In this document: in pieces, positions 1-7,495 of the stretch
How the letters are laid out: each line of letters opens with the position of its first letter
How positions within the stretch are numbered: the stretch's first letter is position 1
Origin: an uncultured Burkholderiales bacterium
GTDB taxonomy: Bacteria; Pseudomonadota; Gammaproteobacteria; Burkholderiales; Burkholderiaceae_C
Assembly (NCBI GenBank): GCA_937897495.1
Contig: CALCBL010000075.1
Location: forward strand, 1 to 10,577
DNA length: 10,577 nucleotides
Reading direction: 5' to 3'
Made by a program: the position numbers and the translations under genes
The notes under the pieces: model-generated
The model's input: the letters and a program-made list of their open reading frames with translations, nothing else
Told to the model about the DNA's origin: nothing
Databases searched by the model: none

Positions 1-129
1 CTCCAAATGAAAACAGCGGTGGAGCGTGTTCAAGAAAACTTTCTCAAACCCCTAAACCCTGAAGAGTCCGAACATCTGGCAGCATTGCTTTCCAAGCTGG
101 TGAGAGGTCACGAGCAAAAGGTTTCTTGA
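1..129 (+). CDS. C-terminal end of a probable MarR-family transcriptional regulator (5' part outside window)
   Basis: Frame 1 is open from the first base to the TGA at 127-129 and gives 42 residues. The segment ENFLKPLNPEESEHLAALLSKLV resembles the last helices of MarR-type winged-helix regulators, where a proline followed by E-rich residues precedes a leucine-rich dimerisation helix. MarR proteins are DNA-binding repressors that often control efflux or detoxification genes. The gene is convergent with the monooxygenase-like gene at 187-486. The DNA-binding domain lies outside the window, so the family call rests on the tail alone. It could be another small helical regulator. Confidence 0.5.
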   Translation, partial: LQMKTAVERVQENFLKPLNPEESEHLAALLSKLVRGHEQKVS

Positions 130-160
130 ATTTGGAAGGCTTGCTTTTTCAAGCAAATTC
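128..160. terminator. Stem-loop between convergent genes, possible bidirectional terminator
   Basis: TTGCTT (141-146) and AAGCAA (151-156) pair perfectly around a four-base loop, which reads GAAA on the minus strand. An alternative, longer fold pairs GAATTTG (128-134) with CAAATTC (154-160). It lies in the 57 bp between the stop codons of two convergent genes, where a shared terminator is expected. There is no clear U-tract outside the stem in either direction, so termination is inferred from position and folding only. Confidence 0.4.
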
Positions 161-186
161 AATGGCGGATGGAAGCCAGTTGCCTG

Positions 187-486
187 TTAACTTTTGTAGG
201 TGAGTACAAAATGTTCAACTACTGGTGGTGCAGCAAAGAACGGCCCAACGATGGCGCGCCACTCAGTGAACGAAGCTGACTCTCTGAAGCCAATGGTGTG
301 ATCTTCCAGGGTGTCCCAGAAAATTTGCAAAATAAATCGATCGGGGCTTTCAATGCCTTTGTTGACCTTGGCACCCTGAAAGCCCTTGGCCCCAGAGATG
401 ACGGTTTGAAGACCGCGCGCAATAGCCTCTTCAAACTCAGCTTGCTGGCCGGGCTTGATGCGAATGTCTGCAAGTTCAAGAATCAT
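187..486 (-). CDS. Antibiotic biosynthesis monooxygenase (ABM)-fold family protein
   Basis: This is a 99-residue protein beginning MILELADIRIKPGQ, with a middle stretch DRFILQIFWDTLEDH and an ending HFVLTYKS. The alternation of beta strands and helices, the opening phrase about a 'self-reported' strand plus 'KPGQQAEFEEA' helix, and the length of about 100 residues fit the dimeric ferredoxin-like ABM domain. Members include quinol monooxygenases and heme-degrading enzymes, but many have no known substrate, and I can assign none here. The start at 486 is chosen because AGGA sits about 8 bases upstream on the minus strand. The longer frame to 564 would run into the end of the MATE gene. It is the last gene of a probable three-gene unit, 34 bp after the MATE gene. 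The neighbouring efflux pump is suggestive of a stress or detoxification role but does not prove one. Confidence 0.75.
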   Translation of the reverse strand: MILELADIRIKPGQQAEFEEAIARGLQTVISGAKGFQGAKVNKGIESPDRFILQIFWDTLEDHTIGFRESASFTEWRAIVGPFFAAPPVVEHFVLTYKS

Positions 487-520
487 GGTGGTCCTAGTTT
501 TAAAAAATGAAGTTTTGAAA

Positions 521-1861
521 TTAAGTTCGGCGCTGTTTGGCAACCCACAACACAAGCGCCACAAAAGCCAAGCTCACAATGCTCAAGGCAAAACTGCCGG
601 CGGCCCAAAAAGTGCTGACCTCTGGGCGACTGTTCAAGGGGCCCAAACCATGATACGCCCAAACATATGCGCCCCAAAGACCAACCCCCCACAGCATGAT
701 GCTGTAAATGATCAAAGGCAGAAGGGTCATTTTGTAACACCGCAATATAAACACACACACGGCTTGAAATGCGTCAACCAAATGATGAAGCGCAACCCAT
801 CCCAGCACAGAAGCCGCAGCCAGGATGACCGCCGTATCGGTTGAGAATAAGCTGGCTAACGCATCCTTGCCAATAGCCAACGCGCTGCTGAGTGTCAAGG
901 CCAGTGCCAAAGTTAACTTCAGCCCCGTGTGGGCGGCATCTTCTGCATGACGCGGTTCGTTGGCCCCAATCCAAAAGCCAACCCGTGCACTGCAAGCGAT
1001 GCCAAGCGCCAATGGCACCATGTACAACAGCGTGGCAATGCTCGTTGCAATTTGGTGGCTGGCTGATGCCACGACACCTTGTCTAGATATGAACAAGGCC
1101 ATCATGGTGAAGGAAGTGACTTCCACCATCAAAGACAATGCAGCAGGAACTCCCAAGTGCAAAAAAGCGCGGATCATTTTCCAGTTAGGTGCTTCCAAGG
1201 GCTTCCATATTTTGAATTCTTGGTAAACCTTTTGGTAGCGCAAAAAATAAAGGCCCATGAGCATGAGCCATGTGTTTACCACCAAAGTTGCCCAGGCACA
1301 GCCCACAAGGCCTTGCGCCTCCAAACCCAAGCCGCCAAAAGTGAACCAAATTGAAAGAGGAATTTTGATGCCCAAAGATGCAATTTGAAGTGCCGTGACC
1401 CAGAGCGGCATACCCAAACTCTGGTTAATTGTTGAATACATTCGAAACAGCAGGGAAGGGCCTACCGCAATGGCCAAAACCTGCAGGTAAGCTCGAACAT
1501 CATTTTGTAAAACTTCAGGCACGCCAGTGACATTCAGCCATGGATCAGGAAAGAGCAGGGCCAGGGTACCCAAGGCAATGACAAATAGACACAAGTACAA
1601 GGCCTGCCGCACCGATTGACCCAACGCCACATGAGACCCAGCGCCGCGAAGCTCTGCCCAGACCGGAAGCAGCGCGGTGATCAAGCCATTCAAGGCCACA
1701 TAGATGCTGACGTAAATGGCGGAGCCCACCGATAAAGCCGCGAGTGCAGAGGCGTCGTAGCGACCGGCAATGAGGGTGTCTGCAACACCAAAAGCCATCA
1801 CAGCCAGTTGCCCCACTAAAACCGTACCGGCGTGACGAAGGATGGTGGGCGCTTCAAACAT
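521..1861 (-). CDS. MATE family (NorM-like) multidrug/toxin efflux transporter
   Basis: The 446-residue protein has about twelve hydrophobic segments and the usual MATE length of roughly 450. Near the N-terminus is HAGTVLVGQLAVMAFGVADTLIAGR, a conserved MATE TM1 pattern (a Q in TM1, then D-T-x-x-x-G-R). The second half repeats the architecture, starting at about residue 230 with LHLGVPAALSLMVEVTSF. MATE proteins sit in the inner membrane and export cationic drugs or metabolites using Na+ or H+ gradients. The substrate cannot be read from the sequence. The ATG at 1861 lies 14 bp after the stop of the upstream membrane-protein gene, so co-transcription is likely. No strong Shine-Dalgarno sequence is visible, which fits translational coupling. 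The family call is secure, the specificity unknown. Confidence 0.93.
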   Translation of the reverse strand: MFEAPTILRHAGTVLVGQLAVMAFGVADTLIAGRYDASALAALSVGSAIYVSIYVALNGLITALLPVWAELRGAGSHVALGQSVRQALYLCLFVIALGTLALLFPDPWLNVTGVPEVLQNDVRAYLQVLAIAVGPSLLFRMYSTINQSLGMPLWVTALQIASLGIKIPLSIWFTFGGLGLEAQGLVGCAWATLVVNTWLMLMGLYFLRYQKVYQEFKIWKPLEAPNWKMIRAFLHLGVPAALSLMVEVTSFTMMALFISRQGVVASASHQIATSIATLLYMVPLALGIACSARVGFWIGANEPRHAEDAAHTGLKLTLALALTLSSALAIGKDALASLFSTDTAVILAAASVLGWVALHHLVDAFQAVCVFILRCYKMTLLPLIIYSIMLWGVGLWGAYVWAYHGLGPLNSRPEVSTFWAAGSFALSIVSLAFVALVLWVAKQRRT

Positions 1862-1875
1862 GCCGAAACTCGCGC

Positions 1876-3639
1876 TCAGGGTTTGGCAGTGATAGAGATT
1901 GACAGGGCTCTGAACAAGACGATGTCTTCGTTGTTGTCTGAGGGGCGACGCACTGTGGCGTGTTGTGTCCAGGCGCTGGCATCAACCTCTTGGGTGAATG
2001 CCGCAAGGGCTTGTGTGTCGACAATGAGCCAAGCACATTGGCTTGCATTTGAAGCTGTGCTTTCAGCTCGGGTTGCAACAGGAAGCAGTTTGAGATTGCC
2101 ATGAAATTGAAAAGCTGCGCCTTGCGCCTTGGTCAATCCAAAGTAATGAACACAGTCTGTCGCGCCCATCATGCTGCGAACCTTGTTAACAAGGGGGGCA
2201 TAGCTTCTGCCGAAATCTAGCAAAGGCAACCAAAGCGTCATGACCAAAAGCCAACACAAGATGGCACCACTGGCAGGCAGCACCATGCTCTTCCACAGTG
2301 CCGAGCGATGTCTACCGGCGCGCCATCTGACAAGGCCAGCCCAGGCCAGCGTTGCCAAGCTTGCCAAGATGAATGCAGTGAGGGAGAACTGAAGCACAAA
2401 ACCTGGCGCAAGTCGTGCCACATTGATGGCAGGCTGAGCAGGAAAACCTGTTTGCATTGACAGCCAGACAGTCCAAATGATGAGTGCACCCACGCTGAAA
2501 AAGAGCAAGGTAAACCAATCAATGAAAGCACTGACGCTGCGTTTCAAAGTGGGCAAAGCAAATGCGGCCAGCGTGGCCAATGCAGGCAAACTGATGAGCA
2601 GCGCACGATCACTTAAGCCGGACATCCATGTGGTGGCAATGCCCACAAGCATGAACCAAAGAGGCAGCGACAAATGGGGATTGGCTGAAATACTTTTGAG
2701 TTGATAGCGCCAACGCCAAAGCGTCCAAAGCGCCAAGGGCCAAGCAGGCCAAGTGAACCACAAAAGCAAACGGGCCATGGCCTGGATTTCAAACAAATGA
2801 GACGAGGCAACCCGCCAACGCCACAAGTCCAAGCCACTGGTGATCGCGGCGGTAGCAAGGCAGAAGATCAAGACCCAAGCAACATCGACTTTTCTAACGC
2901 GCAGAGATTGCGGCTGGCCCGTATCCAACGCGATGACCATGGCGCCGCCTGCCCCCAAAATCATCGCCAAAGCAGGTGCGCCTGAAAGAGCCAAGCCCAT
3001 GATGGCGAGGGCCGCGCAAAACAGCGATGTCATTCTTTTGCGAGCCAAGTTGGCCAACGCAAAAAAGAGAAGCGCAGAAAAAGAAAGTTGTGCGAGTGCG
3101 GGGGTGGCCTCGTGAGAAAGTCTGGCCAAGCCCAAGCAGGCAAGCAAGGCAAGCAAACCACCATCGGCAATAGCCCGCGCATAGTCTGCAGGTTTGGCTT
3201 CGCCGCCAAAGGCAAAGCTCACGGGTTGAGCCGCCGGTGTTCGTGCAAGGGCGTAAACCGCGTACCAAGTGGCAGCCAGTGTGAGGCCCAACAAGGCAAT
3301 AAAGGGCAATTGAGCGGCAGTGTCGAGAGGCAGGCCCTTGGGCGCCAATTGAATGGCCCATGCACCGAGCCAATAAGGCAAAAGTGCCGCACCGCTATCT
3401 GTTTGCCCAAGCAGTGTTGGCTTTAACCACGCCACATTGTCTGAGCCAAACGATTGCGCCAAATTGAACATGAAGCCAAAGGCTTCCATGTCATCGGCTT
3501 TCCAAGGCGTGCGGCCCATAAAGCCAGGCAAAACATAAGCCAAGCAAAGCGCCCAGACAATCCAGCGCGGCAAACGCCTGACGGCACTTTGCGCCACGAT
3601 GGCCGGGTTGGCAGAGGTATCTGATGGGTAGGAATTCAC
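1876..3639 (-). CDS. Polytopic membrane protein, ArnT/GT39-like (GT-C fold) glycosyltransferase family
   Basis: The 587-residue protein begins with a short polar segment, then TM1 at about residues 24-42. A periplasmic loop follows with GRTPWKADD (residues 42-50). In GT-C glycosyltransferases such as ArnT the first periplasmic loop carries an acidic pair next to a W/K-rich motif, and D49/D50 fit that place. About ten further hydrophobic segments follow up to about residue 480. A soluble C-terminal domain of roughly 110 residues contains DCVHYFGLTKAQGAAF and CAWLIVDTQ. Such enzymes transfer sugars from polyprenyl-phosphate donors to periplasmic acceptors. Donor and acceptor are unknown here. 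The start codon is GTG at 3637-3639 with no Shine-Dalgarno sequence. A GTG at residue 16 is an alternative. It is the first gene of the unit that continues with the MATE transporter. The family call is moderately sure, the activity inferred. Confidence 0.65.
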   Translation of the reverse strand: MNSYPSDTSANPAIVAQSAVRRLPRWIVWALCLAYVLPGFMGRTPWKADDMEAFGFMFNLAQSFGSDNVAWLKPTLLGQTDSGAALLPYWLGAWAIQLAPKGLPLDTAAQLPFIALLGLTLAATWYAVYALARTPAAQPVSFAFGGEAKPADYARAIADGGLLALLACLGLARLSHEATPALAQLSFSALLFFALANLARKRMTSLFCAALAIMGLALSGAPALAMILGAGGAMVIALDTGQPQSLRVRKVDVAWVLIFCLATAAITSGLDLWRWRVASSHLFEIQAMARLLLWFTWPAWPLALWTLWRWRYQLKSISANPHLSLPLWFMLVGIATTWMSGLSDRALLISLPALATLAAFALPTLKRSVSAFIDWFTLLFFSVGALIIWTVWLSMQTGFPAQPAINVARLAPGFVLQFSLTAFILASLATLAWAGLVRWRAGRHRSALWKSMVLPASGAILCWLLVMTLWLPLLDFGRSYAPLVNKVRSMMGATDCVHYFGLTKAQGAAFQFHGNLKLLPVATRAESTASNASQCAWLIVDTQALAAFTQEVDASAWTQHATVRRPSDNNEDIVLFRALSISITAKP

Positions 3640-3646
3640 AATTCAG

Positions 3647-3676
3647 ACAATAGCAGAGTCAGGTTCAAATTCACAA
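3647..3676 (-). promoter_or_regulatory. Candidate sigma70 promoter for the GT-like/MATE/ABM unit
   Basis: On the minus strand TTGTGA (3671-3676) and TATTGT (3647-3652) are separated by 18 bp. Each box matches 4 of 6 consensus positions. The -10 box ends 7 bases before the GTG start codon, so transcription would begin at or near the start codon and give a leaderless mRNA. The boxes are only fair matches. Confidence 0.35.
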
Positions 3677-3690
3677 GTGTGGGCTGAGGC

Positions 3691-3727
3691 AAAAAACAAG
3701 GGCAGGCCGGTTGCCCGGACTGCCCTT
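3691..3727 (-). terminator. Rho-independent terminator of rpmE2
   Basis: On the minus strand AAGGGCAG pairs with CTGCCCTT (3720-3727 with 3698-3705). After one mismatch, an inner CCGG/CCGG stem is capped by a GCAA (GNRA) tetraloop. A T-rich tract (T6, 3691-3696) follows after one G. This is a textbook intrinsic terminator, 30 bp downstream of the rpmE2 stop. It insulates rpmE2 from the membrane-protein unit. Confidence 0.9.
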
Positions 3728-3757
3728 CGATGGTCACGAAGTGACGCGATGGGAAGA

Positions 3758-4018
3758 TTACTTGGTAATGGACGTTTTGCCAAAACGGTTGCGGAACCTC
3801 TCAACGCGACCACCCATGTTGTCCACAGATTTTTGGGTACCTGTGTAGAAGGGGTGTGATTCGCTGGATGTATCGAGTTTGAACAAAGGCAGCTCGCGGC
3901 CGTCGTCCATTTTCACCATCTCTTTGGCATTGACGCAAGAACGTGTGACGAACTTGAAGCCGTTAGACAAGTCCAAGAAGCAAACTTCTCGGTAGTTGGG
4001 GTGAATGCCTTCTTTCAT
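3758..4018 (-). CDS. rpmE2: 50S ribosomal protein bL31, type B
   Basis: The 86-residue protein starts MKEGIHPNYREV and contains DLSNGFKFVTRS, SSESHPFYTGTQ and GGRVERFRNRFGK, all hallmarks of bL31. It has the long insert and lacks the four-cysteine zinc motif, so it is the type B (zinc-independent, C-minus) form. Only Cys13 and Cys28 are present. bL31 binds at the subunit interface of the ribosome and bridges 50S and 30S. The start has a good AAGGAA Shine-Dalgarno sequence upstream. It lies 126 bp after rho on the same strand, with its own promoter in the gap and a strong terminator behind it. In enteric bacteria type B copies are zinc-regulated backups. No zinc-regulated operator was recognised here, and in many betaproteobacteria this form is the main copy. 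Confidence 0.96.
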   Translation of the reverse strand: MKEGIHPNYREVCFLDLSNGFKFVTRSCVNAKEMVKMDDGRELPLFKLDTSSESHPFYTGTQKSVDNMGGRVERFRNRFGKTSITK

Positions 4019-4029
4019 GATCTATTCCT

Positions 4030-4068
4030 TGGGTTCAGATGCGACAGCCGCCCTCGGACCATCCGGGG
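4030..4068 (-). promoter_or_regulatory. Structured rpmE2 5' leader
   Basis: Between the inferred start site near 4082 and the rpmE2 start codon, the minus strand contains CCC-CGGA-TGG-TCCG-A-GGG, which folds into a 7-bp stem with one bulged A. A GCG/CGC mini-stem follows just before the Shine-Dalgarno region. Ribosomal protein leaders are often targets of autogenous control, but no specific known L31 motif was recognised, so regulation is inference. Confidence 0.3.
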
Positions 4069-4088
4069 TACTTTTCGCTAAGCACGAG

Positions 4089-4116
4089 ATTATGGCATGA
4101 AATCAATGACTTGCAA
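4089..4116 (-). promoter_or_regulatory. Extended -10 promoter of rpmE2
   Basis: On the minus strand TTGCAA (4111-4116) and CATAAT (4089-4094) are spaced by 16 bp. The -10 box is preceded by TGC, which makes an extended -10 element. It lies in the rho-rpmE2 gap and predicts a leader of about 60-65 nucleotides. Read-through from rho may also contribute, since no terminator was seen after rho. Confidence 0.65.
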
Positions 4117-4144
4117 GCCAGATGAGGGTGGGGATAAGCTACTT

Positions 4145-5407
<1,263 letters not shown>

Positions 5408-5425
5408 GGATTTACCTGCGTAAAG

Positions 5426-5441
5426 CAACCCTTGTGGGTTG
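5426..5441 (-). promoter_or_regulatory. Hairpin just upstream of the rho ribosome binding site
   Basis: CAACCC and GGGTTG form a perfect 6-bp stem around an ACAA loop on the minus strand. It ends about 10 bases before the rho Shine-Dalgarno region. It lacks a downstream U-tract and so is not an intrinsic terminator. It could modulate translation or mRNA stability. The role is inferred. Confidence 0.45.
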
Positions 5442-5592
5442 ATGTCAAAAAAATCAGGGGGAGGAAGGAGACCGAAATTTCAAACGTCTAGAAACCAAAG
5501 CTGGGAAGATGCGTCAAAGGGAGCAAGTAGACGCTATGGGCTTTTGTCAATTTCTATCTTGAAACTGTGCTGAAACCCTTTGGGGACTCAAC
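5442..5592 (-). promoter_or_regulatory. rho: Long C/U-rich rho leader, candidate Rho autoregulation region
   Basis: From the predicted start near 5593 to the hairpin at 5441 the transcript is about 150 nucleotides with no convincing leader ORF. Its 3' half is pyrimidine-rich, with runs such as CTTCCTCCCCC and seven U's at about 5447-5453. C exceeds G, 11 to 4, in the 30-base stretch from GGTCTCC to GAC. C-rich, G-poor, unstructured RNA is what Rho binds. In E. coli, rho is autoregulated by termination in its leader. Extending this to the present gene is inference. Confidence 0.45.
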
Positions 5593-5599
5593 GAAGCGG

Positions 5600-5629
5600 A
5601 TTATGACAGGATTTTTTGAAGTGTCGCAA
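5600..5629 (-). promoter_or_regulatory. Extended -10 promoter of rho
   Basis: On the minus strand TTGCGA (5624-5629) and CATAAT (5600-5605) are separated by 18 bp, with TGT directly before the -10 box (extended -10). The predicted start is near 5593, giving a leader of about 185 nucleotides. It lies downstream of the trxA stem-loops, so rho can be expressed independently of trxA. Confidence 0.65.
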
Positions 5630-5642
5630 CTGGGCTTGCCAA

Positions 5643-5669
5643 CCCCCCAAATGGCTTCAAACTGGGGGG
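5643..5669 (-). terminator. Second stem-loop downstream of trxA (weak terminator or processing signal)
   Basis: CCCCCCA and TGGGGGG form a 7-bp GC-rich stem with a 13-base loop. On the minus strand only two U's follow, so it is not a classic intrinsic terminator. It sits between the trxA hairpin and the rho promoter. It may stabilise the trxA 3' end or attenuate read-through into rho. Confidence 0.4.
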
Positions 5670-5676
5670 CAGGCCT

Positions 5677-5701
5677 CAAAGCGCCTTAGATTGGCGCTTT
5701 G
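5677..5701 (-). terminator. Stem-loop immediately after trxA
   Basis: CAAAGCGCC and GGCGCTTTG form a perfect 9-bp stem with a 7-base loop, starting 3 bases after the trxA stop codon on the minus strand. No U-tract follows (the next bases are AGGCC), so it could be a 3'-end-protecting hairpin or a weak terminator rather than a full intrinsic one. Confidence 0.5.
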
Positions 5702-5704
5702 GAT

Positions 5705-6037
5705 TCAAGCCAACTGCTGGTCAATGAATGCGGTTAACTGAGATTTGCTCATGGCACCCACTTTGGTGGCGGCCAATTGACCATCTTTGAAAACCATCAA
5801 GGTTGGAATGCCCCGAATGCCAAATTTGGCGGGGATGTCGCGGTTTTCATCGACATTCATTTTGGTAATTTGCAGTTTGCCTTCATAGCCCGTTGCAACT
5901 TCGTCCAAAATGGGGGCAATCATTTTGCAAGGACCGCACCATTCAGCCCAAAAATCAACGATGACAGGCTTGTCGGCTTTGAGCACGTCGGTCTCAAAAG
6001 TGGCGTCGGTTGTGTGTTTGATCAAATCGCTGGCCAT
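5705..6037 (-). CDS. trxA: Thioredoxin 1
   Basis: The 110-residue cytosolic protein carries the active site WCGPCK (Trp33, Cys34, Cys37), preceded by VDFWAEW, and the cis-proline loop GIPTL (Pro78). Length and motifs match thioredoxin 1, which reduces protein disulfides and serves as electron donor to ribonucleotide reductase and other enzymes through thioredoxin reductase. The start at 6037 (MASDLIKH) is chosen because it gives the canonical N-terminus and has AAGGA about 9 bases upstream. The frame extends 29 codons further, but those residues are not thioredoxin-like. The gene is followed by rho, as in many proteobacteria, and is divergent from the flavoprotein gene, with 117 bp between the two starts. 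No convincing promoter boxes for trxA were identified in that gap. Confidence 0.98.
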   Translation of the reverse strand: MASDLIKHTTDATFETDVLKADKPVIVDFWAEWCGPCKMIAPILDEVATGYEGKLQITKMNVDENRDIPAKFGIRGIPTLMVFKDGQLAATKVGAMSKSQLTAFIDQQLA

Positions 6038-6097
6038 GGCCTGTTCCTTGTTGAGATTGAAATTACAGCTAAATCGTCTTTGTAAACTTCCTGTATT

Positions 6098-6126
6098 TTG
6101 ACAGAAACGAGCCAAGTTGCTCATTC
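6098..6126 (+). promoter_or_regulatory. Candidate promoter of the flavoprotein gene
   Basis: A perfect -35 hexamer TTGACA lies at 6098-6103. The base window 17 bp downstream reads TCATTC (6121-6126), a poor -10 match. The predicted start near 6133 precedes the ATG at 6155. The perfect -35 box is the only strong part. It also coincides with the TTG that would be the start of the longest reading frame. Confidence 0.35.
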
Positions 6127-6154
6127 ATTACTTGATCCAAATCATTTTCACTGC

Positions 6155-7495
6155 ATGGACGTCACTTCATCTCACGCTTCAAAGCCCTTGGACCTGTCCG
6201 TGGCGGTCATTGGGGGCGGGCCTGCAGGCCTCATGGCGGCTCAGGTTTTGTCGAGTTTGGGCCATTCTGTGCATCTGTTTGACGCCATGCCTTCAGTGGG
6301 TCGAAAGTTTTTGTTGGCAGGGCGAGGGGGGCTGAACCTCACGCACTCAGAGGCGTTCAATCAATTTGTAAATCGCTATGACGCCCATGCGGCTCAACTG
6401 AAACCCCTGCTGAGTGATTGGGGCTCAGATCAATTGAGGGCTTGGGCTCAGGATTTGGGAGTTGAAACATTCATTGGAAGCTCAGGACGTATTTTCCCCA
6501 AAGAAATGAAAGCAGCCCCCTTGCTGCGAGCGTGGTTACATCGTTTGCGCCATCCTCTAACAGGCAAGCCCGTTGAATTTCACATGCGCCATCGATTAAC
6601 AGGTTTGCAAGCAATACCCGCTGACACAGCCAAAGGCAAATGCACTGAATTAAGTTTCGAAGTGCGGCATCTCTCGTCGCCTGAGCTTGAGTTGCGCAAA
6701 GTCAATGCTCAAGCTGTGGTCTTGGCGCTTGGCGGGGGAAGTTGGGCCCGGCTAGGCTCTGACGGTGCTTGGGCACCTTGGTTAACTGAAGTGGGCGTGC
6801 CCGTGAACGCCCTGCTGCCTTCCAATTGCGGTTTTCATGTGGCCGGCAGAGAAGGGCAGGGTTGGACGCCGTTTTTCTTGGCGCGTTTTGCGGGTCAGCC
6901 TCTCAAGTCAGTCGCCATGGAGTGGGTCCATGCCCAAGGGCATGTCATCAGGCGCCAGGGAGAATTTGTGGCCAGCACCTACGGGGTGGAAGGCAGTTTG
7001 ATTTATGCCGCGTCATCAGATTTACGCAAGGCCATTCAAGCGCAAGGGCTGGCTGAATTCAAATTGGATTTATTGCCCGATTGGACCTTGGAAAAAGTCA
7101 TCCATGAGGTTTCACATCCTCGGGGCTCGCGCAGTTTGTCTTCACACCTCAAGGGACGACTTGGCATTGAGGGCGTCAAGATGGCCCTGTTGAACGAATT
7201 GTTGTTGCCTCAGATTTTGCAAGATCCAGCGCAACTGGCCTTGGCCATCAAAGGCTTGGTCGTGGTGCTCACAAAGCCCAGGCCCATCGATGAAGCCATC
7301 AGCAGCGCAGGCGGCGTGACGTGGGAGGGCCTTGATGCAGGGTTGCAAACCAAGGCATTGCCGGGGGTATTTTGTGCGGGGGAAATGTTGGATTGGGAAG
7401 CGCCCACAGGTGGCTACTTGCTGACGGCCTGCATGGCCACAGGGGTGAAAGCTGCTAAGAGCTTGCACGCAAACATGAAAGGTGACGAGCCTTGA
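6155..7495 (+). CDS. HI0933/BaiN-family NAD(P)/FAD-dependent oxidoreductase (TIGR03862-like flavoprotein)
   Basis: The protein has 446 residues from the ATG at 6155. A Rossmann FAD-binding motif, VAVIGGGPAGLMAA, lies at residues 16-29. It is followed by VGRKFLLAGRGGLNLTHSE (about 48-66), the signature loop of the HI0933 flavoproteins in its GLNLTH variant. The C-terminal FAD-binding part, GVFCAGEMLDWEAPTGGYLLTAC, is typical of the family. Relatives reduce unsaturated or aromatic substrates or have unknown roles, and the substrate cannot be told here. The frame continues upstream to a TTG at 6098, but those 19 residues are not family-like. No Shine-Dalgarno sequence precedes 6155, so the start is somewhat uncertain. 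The gene is divergent from trxA. Its last codons overlap the opposing ffs RNA gene. Confidence 0.9.
   Translation: MDVTSSHASKPLDLSVAVIGGGPAGLMAAQVLSSLGHSVHLFDAMPSVGRKFLLAGRGGLNLTHSEAFNQFVNRYDAHAAQLKPLLSDWGSDQLRAWAQDLGVETFIGSSGRIFPKEMKAAPLLRAWLHRLRHPLTGKPVEFHMRHRLTGLQAIPADTAKGKCTELSFEVRHLSSPELELRKVNAQAVVLALGGGSWARLGSDGAWAPWLTEVGVPVNALLPSNCGFHVAGREGQGWTPFFLARFAGQPLKSVAMEWVHAQGHVIRRQGEFVASTYGVEGSLIYAASSDLRKAIQAQGLAEFKLDLLPDWTLEKVIHEVSHPRGSRSLSSHLKGRLGIEGVKMALLNELLLPQILQDPAQLALAIKGLVVVLTKPRPIDEAISSAGGVTWEGLDAGLQTKALPGVFCAGEMLDWEAPTGGYLLTACMATGVKAAKSLHANMKGDEP

Noticed and set aside
2894..3373. A 159-codon minus-strand frame within the GT-like membrane protein gene
   Set aside because: It overlaps the larger hydrophobic frame, is rich in Cys and Arg, and shows no family features. 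The 587-residue frame has coherent membrane segments.
3732..3745. Small GTCAC-GAA-GTGAC hairpin between rpmE2 and its terminator
   Set aside because: A 5-bp stem with a 3-base loop just before the real terminator is likely incidental, with no evidence of function.
5490..5550. A TTGACA on the minus strand inside the rho leader as a second rho promoter
   Set aside because: No acceptable -10 hexamer lies 16-18 bp downstream.
6038..6130. Promoter for trxA in the divergent gap
   Set aside because: Several weak pairs (for example TTTCTG with TACAAA at 17 bp) were considered, but none stands out, so no promoter was called.
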